Assembly (NCBI RefSeq): GCF_963422355.1
Contig: NC_085092.1
Location: 1,773,501-1,837,500, forward strand
Direction of reading: 5' to 3'
Length of the DNA stretch: 64,000 bases
Source: Corticium candelabrum
Lineage: Eukaryota; Porifera; Homoscleromorpha; Homosclerophorida; Plakinidae
The position numbers were made by a program, and so were the translations under genes. Positions 48,201-64,000 of the stretch are shown here, one piece after another. Numbering within the stretch: position 1 is the stretch's first letter; every line of letters starts with the position of its first letter. Below the pieces are notes generated by a model. That model saw only the letters and a list, made by a program, of their open reading frames with translations. It was not told where the DNA came from and ran no database searches.

Positions 48201-51200
48201 AAATGGAAAGCCAACCATGTATTGCGCATGCACAGTATAATGATGCGTGCGGTAGTTACTTCAGTTGCAATCAGTTTGATGATGTTGATATACGTACCCT
48301 TACATACGCCATAAAGGCAAATGAATGAAAGCATTCCAATCACTTTAAATATATTATAGCCCTCCTTCTGAACTTGTTAGACTCATCCATCATGTTGGAA
48401 GCTCTATTGAATCCTCTGGACTGAAGTTTGTGAACAGACTTTGGATTTCCATGTACAATTTTGCGGTTACCTTGTGGGACTTAAGATCTGGATCCAGAAA
48501 GGGAAAGTACCTCAACTGAACACCATTAACATGCCTGTCTAACTTTGTTTTCTGGAAAGCCCCGATCAATATGAGGTAATAGAAACTTAATATTAAGAAA
48601 TACACGTTGTGATTTACAGACCAATACTCACACACAGACAGAAAGGGAACAGAAAAAACAACAAAAATTGGTCTCTTCTGCAGCTAATGTGATGGGTAAG
48701 TAGATCCAGTAAATGCAACAAGTAGAACAAAGTCACGTGAAGTTGAATTGTTAAACCTCAAAGCCATCTTCAGGTGTTAAATATGGCAGGTGCTAACAAA
48801 CTGCACATAACAGGGAGTTGAAAGAAAAATACAGGTACAACAATTTACTACCAGGAAGACAAGGCCAGTAACTATACTATTTGAATACTTTGGGCAATGC
48901 TCAAGATTCCTTCACAAGCTATCTATGATCAACTCACTGACAAAGTGAAATGGTCACAACATATTCAATCAATACTAAAACTGTTTCAATGTAATCAAAC
49001 ACTGCTAGTGCCTCATAGCTCATTATGTGAAGGGTCAGTTGGTGGTCGCTTTTATTTTCAAAAATTGTCAGCTGTGCCCCTCGTCCTTACAAGACAAGAA
49101 ACTGTAGTGAAGTGAACAAAATGACTACCAACTGACCCTTCACATAATAAGCTATATGCTAATTTAGCATTATAATCCAACATAATACATCAAAATTCAA
49201 CATAAATACAGGAGATACCTACAGTCCACCTACCCTTGTAAGGATATTCCTGTTCCACACCAGAATGTTGTTATAACAGTAATATTGTTATAGAGATAAT
49301 TGGTATTACTAAACTTTATTGACCTGAGCGAGCATGCGCTAGGGTTACAGTAATACAGCTGTGGAACAGACCAATGATGGGCCATCGGAATGCAGCAGAA
49401 TGCAGTGCATGCACTTATTGTTATCCCTGGTGTTAATTAGCGTGCCAAAATGTCGACAATCCCAGCCAATGTGTTCAGTCCCTAGCTTTCTCACTCTCTT
49501 CATGTTAATTAGCAGGTGCCAGCACCTGCAGCAGCTGCTCTGAAACCTAAGCTAGCAGGAAGGGTTTAGCACTTAGTGCTGTTTCATTGATTTGGTTTAT
49601 CTTTATAACAGTACTACCATTATAGGGGTTACTGCTACAACGTAGGTGTAGGTGGTGTACATGTAAAACAAACTACAGTCATCCTGAACCTTCACAAGCA
49701 TGCTGGTTATTAATGTACACAATGGCTGCTCATTTTGCTTAACCATGTTTCTCTTGCACAGAACAGCAACTGAACTGCACAATAAGTCAACACAGTTGAT
49801 GCAAAAGAAGACACAGTCTTTATGCTACAATTAGTGAACTTAAAACACTGGGTCCAAACTGAGACACTGTTGATTAGACCACCATGGGTGTTACGCTTGG
49901 TGCTATGCTTGCAGTGCCAAAAGCCACTCTGGTGCTGTCACAGACTATGGCAATAATTTGATACGCCACATCCTCACTGTCACATTACAAGCAAGAACCT
50001 ACACTAGAATCACACAGTGACTTCACGTACTGATACTGTAGAAGTTCAACCTCGCTTCATAAACTCGACAAAAGGAAACGCATGCAGACAACTGTAATGC
50101 TGTTCATCACGGCAACTGCTACGCAATCATTAATTTTCTTATGTAATTACTAATCAATATTCACTTTTTATAAATTTCATCACACTAAATCCTTTTCAGA
50201 CAAGACTAACAGTGAAATTGTCATGAGAAGCAACGCCAACAATGAAAGCTCAGCTTTCAACATCTGACACTGAAACTTGACAGGATCTCCTTTGCAATAA
50301 ATCTATTGTTCAGTCATGTTTGTACATGTGATGTTGAAGTTTACTCACTTCAAGAGAAATCGTTAGAGGCTCTTACCATCGTCAAAATGTCAATCATTGA
50401 TGAAAGACTTGCAGTAAGTACAGTTTGAAGAATGAAATGTCTAATATAATGCAGAGAGAGGCCAAGGCCTTGCTGTGACAAAGGCAGTGTGCATGTGCCA
50501 TTAGCTCACTGAGCATGGCAAACATCTGGAAGTTCGAGGCTACGGAACAGCATGCTCTGCCATTGCCTAAGTGCTACTTCTAACCTGGTTGCCTGAGACT
50601 GACCTTCTGGTGGCACCAGGATTTCTACCTTACTACAAATTCATTCCAGTTGGCACTATAATTTTGATGCTTGGTACTGCACTCTTTGCTTTGGCACCAT
50701 ATGCAGCACCATATTGCTAGATGCACAATTGTGTTAGACCACCAGAAGGCCCAATGTGAATAGAATGGAATCCCAGGATGCTAACCCATTGCCCAACCTG
50801 GAGACATGGATTTTAAAGGATCTTGTACAGCTGTTTTGGATGAAAGCACCTTGAAGATGTCAACCTCCAGAGGAGTTGTCAACTCATACAGACAGTCGGA
50901 CATGCAGGCAGCGGGCTGAGGAAAATGGCATAGCAGCAGTAGGCACAGATAAAGTCAAAAATACATGCAAACAAGGTAGATTTTAAGAAAACATGACAAG
51001 GCAGATAATAAAAAACGTTCTATGTCTGTTTGTCTAATATTCAATATTATAGCATCTTTCGTTTGGTAGGTGTAGATTTTCCCCAGTATCAATTCTGAAA
51101 TATTATCAGGAATGTGTTTGATATTACTTCATGGTGACTGGTGACTTGACACACTTTGATAAACTACCGTTATTCAATCTGTTTATGCCTTGATATCCAT

Positions 51201-51693
51201 GCACAGCAAAGGCATAGAGTACTCTACTAGTGCATGTGTGTGTGTGTGCACGTGCGTGAGTATGTGTGTGCGTGTGTTGAGAGATTTGAGGAATTACAAA
51301 CATGAGAGGGTTTGGAGGATACAAGCAAGAGATCGAAATGTGTGAAGGAATAAAAAATCTGGACCACCACACATGAAATGAATTTCAAGAAAGAAGAAAA
51401 AGATTGCAAGGATCAGCAAAAACGACAAAGCGAAACAAGGCAACCAACATCAAAGTTTGACATACATTGTGGTTTTGATGGTTGTGGCTTTTAAATCATG
51501 CTGGCCTTGTAAACCATCAAAGGCAGAAACATGGTCAGTCCTTAACTGGCCAATGTCAGTATTGCTATCAAACTTTCCTTCAACAAGGCCTCCACAACCA
51601 CGAGTGTTTTTGATGTCAGAGAATTTCCACTATCCAACATAGCCTGTAGTGACTTTGGCCTGCACCGTTCCCTATAGCAATAAATGCAGTGAA

Positions 51694-51762
<69 letters not shown>

Positions 51763-54217
51763 TGTGTGTGTTAGACTCGTACCAGTTGTCCTTGTTGCCC
51801 GTACTCCACGTATTTTGGCACGTGCTTTCTTCTATTTGCAGGAGAAGCTTTAAATCGTAACAGCAAAAAAGGAATACTATGTGTTAGAAGTGATACTGTT
51901 GTGGATTGAGTCTCACGGATTTGAAAGACATCTTCATTATTGAGTTATAAGTGATTTCTTAGTGTATCTATTTTACACAAACAGGTTTCTTCAGGTAAGA
52001 AATGACATTTCCTTGCATTTAGCTAAAAGTGGTGTTGTCATTCATAGACTTACAAGAAGTAGGGGTGGCATATAAATTAGGTACGGTTTTATTAAATTTA
52101 CGAGGACAGGGGTGATCATGGTATATACAGACAACTTGTGCAAAAACTATGGCAGCAACCCTGCAGACAGACAGACAGACAGAGAAATGAACAAACAGAC
52201 ATACAAGCAGAGTGACAGACGCTGATTGTTAGAAAGGATCAGTGAAAATGGACATTGACAAATTTGTAGCAAGCTGCTTGCTTATAACGTGACTAAAATG
52301 TACAAGTGCTGTCGGATGTCAATTATCCAAACATTTTGGAACCCAACCCTGTTCATACCTCTGAATATTTCATATGACTGACGTTAACTCTCCTGGAGTG
52401 TAAACTCATTTAAACCAAATACATGATATATACTAAACAATATCACACAACATACCAAACTCGACACGACACATTGTAGTGCACGCATAGTTTACAAGTG
52501 CATACTTCAGGAGAGAGTCCAAGGAACTCCACGTTCGGTTAACATGGCGTTTGGATAAGTGACATCCGACTGTAAGTAGTCTTTCCAATCTAACCTACTG
52601 ACAAACATGAAAGGAGCACTAAAAGTGCTAAACCCTAGGTGCCGAAAATTGACACCTTTCCAGTTCCGGGTACTTTGGTAGTAACCATATTTGCTATAGA
52701 AAGACACATTCGCTCGCATGGCATGAAACCATTTGTGGCTAGAACACCGACTTTAGCATCTACAGCAAGGCACAGGTATGAACTCTAATTGCAACAACAC
52801 CAAACAGGTGTTGCACACATACATACTGACAAGCATGCATAAATTAACCCCATGTGCACGTCACTATTTTTTCTTGACACAAGTTTTCCAACACTTGTTT
52901 ATACATGTGGCTGAGAAAGAACAGGCATATAGCAGTCTTATCATCAGTTCAGTGACTGACTGACTTGCACTGTTTGTCGCAGGTTCACTATGCGTACTCT
53001 CTGTTCGTTATGACTAGCGGACAAACTGAAACAACGATATGTTGAGATCACAAAAGTGATAACATGAACGCATACTATGCATTCCAGTGTTATGTTTACA
53101 TGGTCGTTTCTGTCAAGTCGGTCACTATTTCTAGTAATACAACTACCATAATCCTAGCGCATGCCCTAGGGTTAAATATGAGATGTAGTAAGAAGACGAA
53201 CAACTCTGTCACTTCTTGACTTCAAGATATTTCTTGCAACTATCACACTTGCTTACGTAAGACACCAATCAAGTAAGAGCCAATCTCAAAAGTTTGCACT
53301 TTCTCTCCCAATGTAACTCCTTTCAGATAGTGAAATTCCCTCTCTCAATCTCTTCCCTATATTCAAACCCTTGTTGCACTATTTCATAGTAGCACAGAAA
53401 TTTACAATTAATAACATGCTGCTAGTGTTACTGTGCAATCTACAAAAAGCATATTATAGTGGGGGATACAATATAAATGATACCATTTGTAAGTAACCAC
53501 ATGACATCAATTTGAACCACAACCACCATAATCTACCACCACACAATTAGTAATAATATATAACCTCTGCACTCAAAACACTCTGTTTTCATAGTACCTA
53601 ATGACAGTATTTAAGTAACAATGATGACCATTGCAAGAATACGTACGTTGATCCATGTACAGTTCTCATTTCCTAACACCTCTACACATTGTCGATGTAG
53701 ATCCCACATGGCAATGAGCAACTGTAGCATATGCCTTCTACTATAGCAATTCAGTTCTCAATCTTTTTTTGGCAGACAGTAGAACATGCAGGATGATGCA
53801 TAACAAATATACTGTATAACGTGTTATTTTTGGTGTTATTTTATTTTTTCAGTAAAATCAGTGTGATTTTCTTTAAATAAATTAAGGTAACACCTAAAAT
53901 TGACTAAGTACTGTACTCCACGTGCAGAAGGCGCCGAAAGAATGGAAGTAACCCGGATACTTCACAAACTCCAGGAAGTTTTGCGCACAGCAATGAGAAA
54001 TGCCTGCCTGAAGAAACGATCCTCCCCAGCAACCCACAAATGCAATAGCCAAGGTGCACCATGTTCATGACACCATATAGTGGGCAAGCGGTACTAGATC
54101 TCATGTGATGCTCAAACTATCTTCTTCTTCTTCCACCCCAAATCTATGCCTCGTCTTAACCAAACTTAGGTTACACCGAAAGGTATCTCTATCTTCTCTA
54201 TATCTATAAAAGTCTGA

Positions 54218-54250
<33 letters not shown>

Positions 54251-57142
54251 AACACCAATCCCGTCAAAACTACTGAGCCAATCGCCACGAAACCGTGCAT
54301 GAAGACTGGGTTCCACACCACAATGCAAACGCATGCTTCGGTATTTAGATGGTCCCCTCTCGAGGACTCGACCCCACGTGAAATCTTGCAACTACGTGAC
54401 CACGATGCAACTTCGAATTTTGACACACACAATCCAGGATCCCATACACACGCCGAGAGATGGTTGATTTCCCACCAATTGAAACTACAGTGAAACCTGT
54501 ACTATGCGACCACCTGTGGGACCCAGGGGTATTGTCGCTTAGGACAGGTGGTCGCTTAGTAGAGGAAGCCTCGCGCTTCCACACACCTATAGCCCTGCAT
54601 GCCAGACCACCACAACACGGAACTTACAAAGTGCTAAACGTCTCGTTTCTTGTTTTGTGCAATGTACATACTGTTATCGTCCATGTGGTTAGAGACTGTT
54701 CTAATCAAAGCTAGCTACTGTGACAGGGAAAAGAAACTGGATAGAGTTTGCTGCTGCCTGGCTTCCAAACTCATCTTCTGCACCACACTTTCCAGCTTTG
54801 CAACCAAATCCAGCATTTTCTGATCATTTTTGATGAGTGAAAACTGGAATAGGTCATCCACAAGCTCTACGGCTTGTTTGTAAGTTTGAACTCGAATTTG
54901 AGGTGGATCATAATCATCATCATCTTCAGTGTCACTTGTGCCAATGCCATGTTGTCCAGCGTCAACGACATCTGCCTGCCACCTGCCTGCTATCTGCCTC
55001 GCTGAGATTCCTTTCTCAGACAGCTGAATAACCTTACCCGGTCACCTAAACTCAGAACTTTTCGCGACATCATGCAAGCAAGACTTGATTTGGGATACAA
55101 GTGTACCGCACGTGTGTCGGCAACACCTCTGAGAGGTGACAGCCATGTTGGAATGTGTAATCAAGACGAAAAAGGTACATTGTGGTCGCTTAGAAGAGGT
55201 GTTAATTGCTGTAGAGCCTTTGGATTAGGGGTCGTTGGTCGCGTTGGGCAGGTGGTCACTTAGTACAGTAGCTATTGTATGGGACAACGTTCCGTGCCAG
55301 GCAGATGTGGTCGCTGAGAGAAGGTGGTCGCTGGTACATGTTTCACTGTATCTGTTTTATGCCTGAGTTTCACTCTACCGGCGGATCGAGTGTTCTCTAC
55401 TAGCAGACGGAAGTGAGTTATGAATAGGACATCTGTTGTTATTGCAGTGGCAACCTTCTTACCACAATCATATTACGTGCAGGGGGGAAATTATGCAGGA
55501 GTTTGCATTTTCTCCACTCAATAACTGAATTATATAATGGGAATTTGTGTTTTTATCCTTTCCCGAGCAAAGAACGGACTAATGAGCTAGTTTGGTTCTA
55601 AAATACAGAAATTTTAAAACACCGAAAATAACAAATTACACAGTACTTGGTATGAAGTCAGACAAATTGGTTCAACTCATTCTTAAGTAGATAAAATGGT
55701 TTGGTGGGTAAAGTCATATACTTTATTTACAATTCATTAAAAAGTAAAAGTGAGTCACTGCGAAACTCCTGCATGCACATAGTACATAATGAAATCATTT
55801 CTTGCTGACATACTACAACTTCCTCTTTCTCTCTCATTACCTGTTTTGCAGACTCCACGTATGCCGTCATGTATTCATACGCCTGTGCCTGAGCATTGAC
55901 TCTTGTCTCTGTTCCCTCTACAGGAAGAGCAAATGAGTCCATCACGATCATTGTGTCTCCATCTATCTTCCCCAACATTAGACCCATCACTTCAAGATGA
56001 CCTCCTGAACGAGAATGCATAACCTGGTACCAACAAACACACATAACCAAACCAACACATGCAAACAAAATCTAGTACTATAGAGAGGTTGCGTGCAACA
56101 GATGAGGGATGTTTCATGTAGAACCTGTATTCATTGTCATTTTAAATTTAGAGGTCAAAGTCATGAAAGGTACAAACAGTACTGCACTTGTTGCTTGTTC
56201 AGGTGTCATAATTACATAATCAAAGTGGGCAAGATGATGCCATGGATTTTACAGAATCCCAAAGTCTATACAGAATGACACATTATAGTACTACAGTTCA
56301 CCTAAAAAACTGGGATAGAGTAGCTCCAAACTATCTGCAATCCTTCATCAAATGCATGGATTTGGCCTTCACAATTTTGACAGGTCTAGTTCATATTCAA
56401 TGCTGAAAACCCTACCGTTGCAAACCCTGAAATAAGGATTTCAAATACATCAGCAGTATTCATTTGCTGTAATATGTAATACTATCCTGTCTAGCTCCCA
56501 ATGTGTGTGCTTGGTTACGGCAATAAAATGACCCAGAGTCAGCAACAGCTTGATATTTGCAATCTACAAAACGTGCATCTATAAGGTATCATTCTCATCA
56601 TCAAAACTGATGAATATATGGCACTGATGGTAACAGACCATTGCAAGTCTATCACCAATATCTTTCTTCAATACAACTCAACTGCCTCTGCAACTTCTGT
56701 GTGTAAGCAGAATGAACTGGCGGTGTCATGAAACTCCCCAAGTAAAAACCACACATGGTACCGTCAACACAGTGCTCGCTCCAAGATGGTGGCTAATACT
56801 GATACTACTAGATACACCCTCTGCATCACCCTGCACACAACCTCTTATTGCATCAACAGCACAAGTGGGTACTCAGACAATCTTGTTGAATAACGTCGTC
56901 AAGAAACTAATCATAAATATGTTCAATTCTATAACTGAAGAGTTGTAACTACGTAATTATTGATTTAAAATTTTCTAACTCTTGCATTTCCTACAGTAGC
57001 ATAGTCAGGCTACCTTAAAATGGGAACAAAGTCAAAAATTAGTTACATGTTGAGCACCCCACCCACACCCCACCCCACCCCACACCCCACACACACACAC
57101 CCTCACCCCACACACACACACCCCACACACCCTCACCCCCCA

Positions 57143-57192
<50 letters not shown>

Positions 57193-58779
57193 ATACACTC
57201 TGCATATAGTTTTACGCCACTGCAAGCCAGTAGGGAATTGTTTGCAAATGTCAATAGTTTTTCAGTCTGTAAATTTTACATTTTTGAGTGCTGGAGGTCT
57301 TCTCATTTCAAAAAAATAACAACTACACTCTTTCGCTCATGGTATAAGCATCTACTAGTGCTTTAGCTTGAAAGACACTAATACACTGTGGAAACCTACA
57401 ATATGACCACATGCATGTGAAACATGACATGTGAGAAACGGTATCCTTGTAGAACCAAGTTTGGGGCACAGACTCCGTCGGCACATGTATAGGACTCAAC
57501 TAAGTGCGTATGACCTCGAAAATCAGCAGAGATTTCACTGATGGGCAATAGAAACGAAAGCTCAATCTTGGAGCACTGTCTCAATGTTTCCATTGTTCCA
57601 CAATGGCAAGATAAATGACGCTGTTTGGTACTGTGATTGGAAAGGCTGACTCTTTAAAGGTTTACCTGGCAGAAACCAGGACTCCTGAGATTATCGTTCT
57701 GTTCATGTAGTTGCTGGTACAGGTGCAAATACTACAAACAATACTAAACAACAACAAGGTTGGTTTAGTTGTACACATCATGCAGTTAGCAGGTGGCCCC
57801 CACTCTGGACATTTCAGACGTGAGGCAGCACTCTGGCCAGTCTGAACCAATATCAACTTCCGGGTTAGGGTGTAGAAGATTAGATAAATACCTTATATGC
57901 GACAAGTATTACCACAAGCTTTGTACTTGTGTAAGCTTTTGGTTGTGTCCCCTTGTTCGTTTGATTACTTGCTTTCACTACACTGCCCAACTGTCAGCAG
58001 ACTAAAGGGTTACACCTAGTCTCGCATAGCCAAACCCTTCTGCCTATATCTCGCTGGTGGATGTAGGCAGGAAGGGTCTGGCTAGGTTACACCCACTAGC
58101 GCTAAGCAGGACACGCCTAATACGGCACACTAAGCCAGACCAATTACAATTTGCTGTCTGCCCCTGCGTTCCATAGGCGAATGTTTATGACTACATGTAA
58201 ACCAACGTTGACTACTTGCTCTCTCTCTGAAATGTAGTTTCTGTACTACTGTCAAATACATCAAGTACACACTAGCAGTATTCTCTTCTTCACTTAACTT
58301 TAAAAAAATTTTTATTATCACTGTGCACCACTGGCTGTAAACACTACCAAGTGGCTACTCAACTCGGACCTTATAATTGTACTCGGCACGTGTGTCTTCA
58401 ATATTGTTCCTTTACAAACTGCGGGGGAATGTGAGTGTCCCCTACTCTACCTATAAAATTTACGTTCTGAAAAATCTATTTATACACACGTAGGGACGGC
58501 CCCAAACTACACAAATACTTGATACGCAAATTACCATCTTCAGAAGTGCCAATGCCGAAATTCTAATCTTTTTGAAGTAGTGCGGGCTGCAACATCAACA
58601 GACTCTTCAAGCAGCTTCAGCACAAGAGTTTGTACCTTCACTTACTCTTTCTTCCAAGGCTTCGCAGCTAGAATCTCCTGCTGTTTCTTAGCATCGTATT
58701 GGTAGAGACTCTCTACGCTCGCTACGACTTCTACCGCGTTAGCGACTTCAAACGTACGACGTGCCATCTGCGAATCCAT
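45257..58779 (-). CDS. COPS5: COP9 signalosome subunit 5 (JAMM deneddylase)
   Basis: Ten exons, 5' to 3': 58646-58779, 58535-58586, 55841-56023, 47997-48125, 47873-47938, 45911-45996, 45742-45853, 45617-45682, 45393-45472, 45257-45332. All phases fit and total 984 nt, giving 327 residues (human CSN5 has 334). CSN5 is the catalytic subunit that removes NEDD8 from cullins. The MPN+/JAMM zinc site is intact: E in [10 protein letters not shown], then [14 protein letters not shown] with both histidines and the aspartate. Family blocks [62 protein letters not shown] and LLWNKYWV are all present. The start is taken as [11 protein letters not shown]; the internal MARRTFE is an alternative. Introns range from tens of bp to 7.7 kb and contain repeats. 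No sign of pseudogenisation. Confidence 0.98.
46287..46365. repeat. Harbinger-like MITE end
   Basis: CCTGGTTCACAATATGACGC matches the terminus of the 128-bp MITE at 8396-8523; the other end is not visible. It abuts the dispersed repeat at 46370. Confidence 0.5.
46370..46895 (-). repeat. Dispersed repeat, minus copy
   Basis: The reverse complement aligns with both blocks of 9447-10530 and joins them without the roughly 500-bp middle segment. It lies in a CSN5 intron. No coding potential was recognised. Confidence 0.6.
46949..47400 (-). pseudogene. Retroelement 3' fragment (REL domain)
   Basis: The minus strand reads [23 protein letters not shown], then [14 protein letters not shown] and [14 protein letters not shown]...FLSKLA. 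This is the REL and C-terminal tail of an R2-group-like retroelement, from a different lineage than 1794-5087 ([10 protein letters not shown] instead of [10 protein letters not shown]). It has no RT domain and is frameshifted. It is in the CSN5 intron between 45996 and 47873. Confidence 0.75.
48126..54180. other. Main part of CSN5 intron 3
   Basis: Contents recognised: a 29-bp inverted repeat (49015-49156), GT microsatellites (about 51228-51288 and 51698-51771) and a CAGA tetranucleotide run (52164-52185). The remaining sequence shows no exon, transposon ends or RNA gene that I can support. A minus ORF at 48390-48635 has no recognised domain. Confidence 0.6.
49015..49156. repeat. Inverted repeat of about 29 bp with roughly 80-bp spacer
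   Basis: ATTATGTGAAGGGTCAGTTGGT near 49022 is mirrored by ACCAACTGACCCTTCACATAAT ending at 49148, and the match extends outward through AGCT. It is probably a small foldback MITE. Confidence 0.75.
54190..54487 (+). mobile_element. Helitron-like fragment, related to the two intronic Helitrons
   Basis: TCTATAAAAGTCTG, a (TCTG)n run and CTACTGAGCCAATCGCCACGAAA form a typical Helitron 5' head. Further on, GGTCCCCTCTCGAGGACTCG is shared with the Helitrons at 17.4 and 35.8 kb. The 3' end was not found; the TA-flanked element at 54488 may interrupt it. Confidence 0.6.
54488..55348. mobile_element. TA-flanked TIR element (861 bp)
   Basis: The ends CAGTGAAACCTGTACTATGC and CTGGTACATGTTTCACTG are inverted and flanked by TA. 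GGTCGCT motifs recur near both ends. The TA duplication suggests the Tc1/mariner/pogo group. The only ORFs are short and without a transposase domain, so it is non-autonomous. Confidence 0.8.
56024..58534. other. CSN5 intron 2
   Basis: It includes CACCCC/CA repeats (57053-57189) and a short inverted repeat at 58018-58086 (TAGCCAAACCCTTCTGCC against GGCAGGAAGGGTCTGGCTA), whose end sequence also occurs near 44487 and 62325. No coding exon or RNA gene was found otherwise. Confidence 0.6.
58018..58086. mobile_element. Very small MITE with GTCTCGCATAGCC ends
   Basis: Inverted arms of about 23 bp with a roughly 20-bp loop. The same end is found singly at about 44487 and 62325, so it belongs to a dispersed family. 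Confidence 0.55.
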
Positions 58780-59019
58780 CCTAAACCTAGAAACCACTCC
58801 GAACACGTGACCCGAGTACCCGTATTGCAAATGGCAGACATAATCGCAATCACATCAATGGCTCAACTGCCATGTCATTTCCAAGCAAACACTGACAGTA
58901 CTATACCTATTGCAGCCTCCTGACTGACATGCTCTCTACACATTGCAACGCAGCAAAATGACTAAAACCAAACACAACAATTCAGTGGCAACTAAAATGT
59001 CTGTCTTCAGCAGAGAACT

Positions 59020-63872
<4,853 letters not shown>

Positions 63873-64000
63873 CTAAAGCCAAAACGACAACATTACATTT
63901 GTCTGTCTGCATGTCTGTACGTGAGTCATATGTATGTAGCATGTCTGTCCATCCATCACGTCGTCAAAATTTTTTCGTGCAGTGTTCATACACATATGCA

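Overview
The window is animal nuclear DNA: spliced genes with canonical GT-AG introns (many only 50-60 bp), metazoan proteins (CSN5, COX5B, the LG domains of a laminin alpha chain), abundant (TA)n, (CA)n and TGTC microsatellites, and a heavy load of DNA transposons, Helitrons and non-LTR retroelement pieces. An early-branching, basement-membrane-bearing animal such as a sponge fits, but nothing here fixes the species. I see no bacterial genes, CRISPR array or complete structural RNA gene.

Layout: 1-15.8 kb is repeat-dominated. It holds one intact single-ORF retroelement (1794-5087, zinc finger + RT + REL endonuclease), a THAP-carrying Kolobok-type transposon with other elements nested in it (6639-8995), decayed retroelement pieces, and a MULE-like element (14498-15747) that ends 115 bp before a gene start. 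From 15,863 to 40,041 (+) runs one 19-exon gene, which I assembled from splice sites and reading phase into a 601-codon protein. It has a methyltransferase-like motif I in its N-terminal half and, in its C-terminal half, a D-x4-N...D triad set in a cysteine-rich context, as in secretory-pathway kinase-like proteins. I do not recognise it as a named family, and it is the main candidate for something new. Its large introns carry a TIR element with an intact 154-codon ORF, two Helitrons, a foldback repeat, a four-level nest of transposons, a tRNA-derived SINE and several MITEs.

The right part is denser in ordinary genes. COX5B (40,743-41,728, +; four exons) is followed by three minus-strand genes: a small EF-hand protein (43,198-about 44,250), the complete ten-exon COP9 signalosome subunit 5 gene (45,257-58,779), and the 3' end of a laminin-alpha-type gene (59,020 past the right edge). 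The laminin stop codon lies only 240 bp upstream of the CSN5 start. CSN5 has a 7.7 kb intron and the laminin gene a 3.8 kb intron, both containing repeats.

These genes do not form a pathway: they are housekeeping and matrix genes plus one unusual predicted enzyme. The transposon record is unusually legible. Target-site duplications are visible, and for three insertions the unoccupied site can be read in a sister sequence within the same window.
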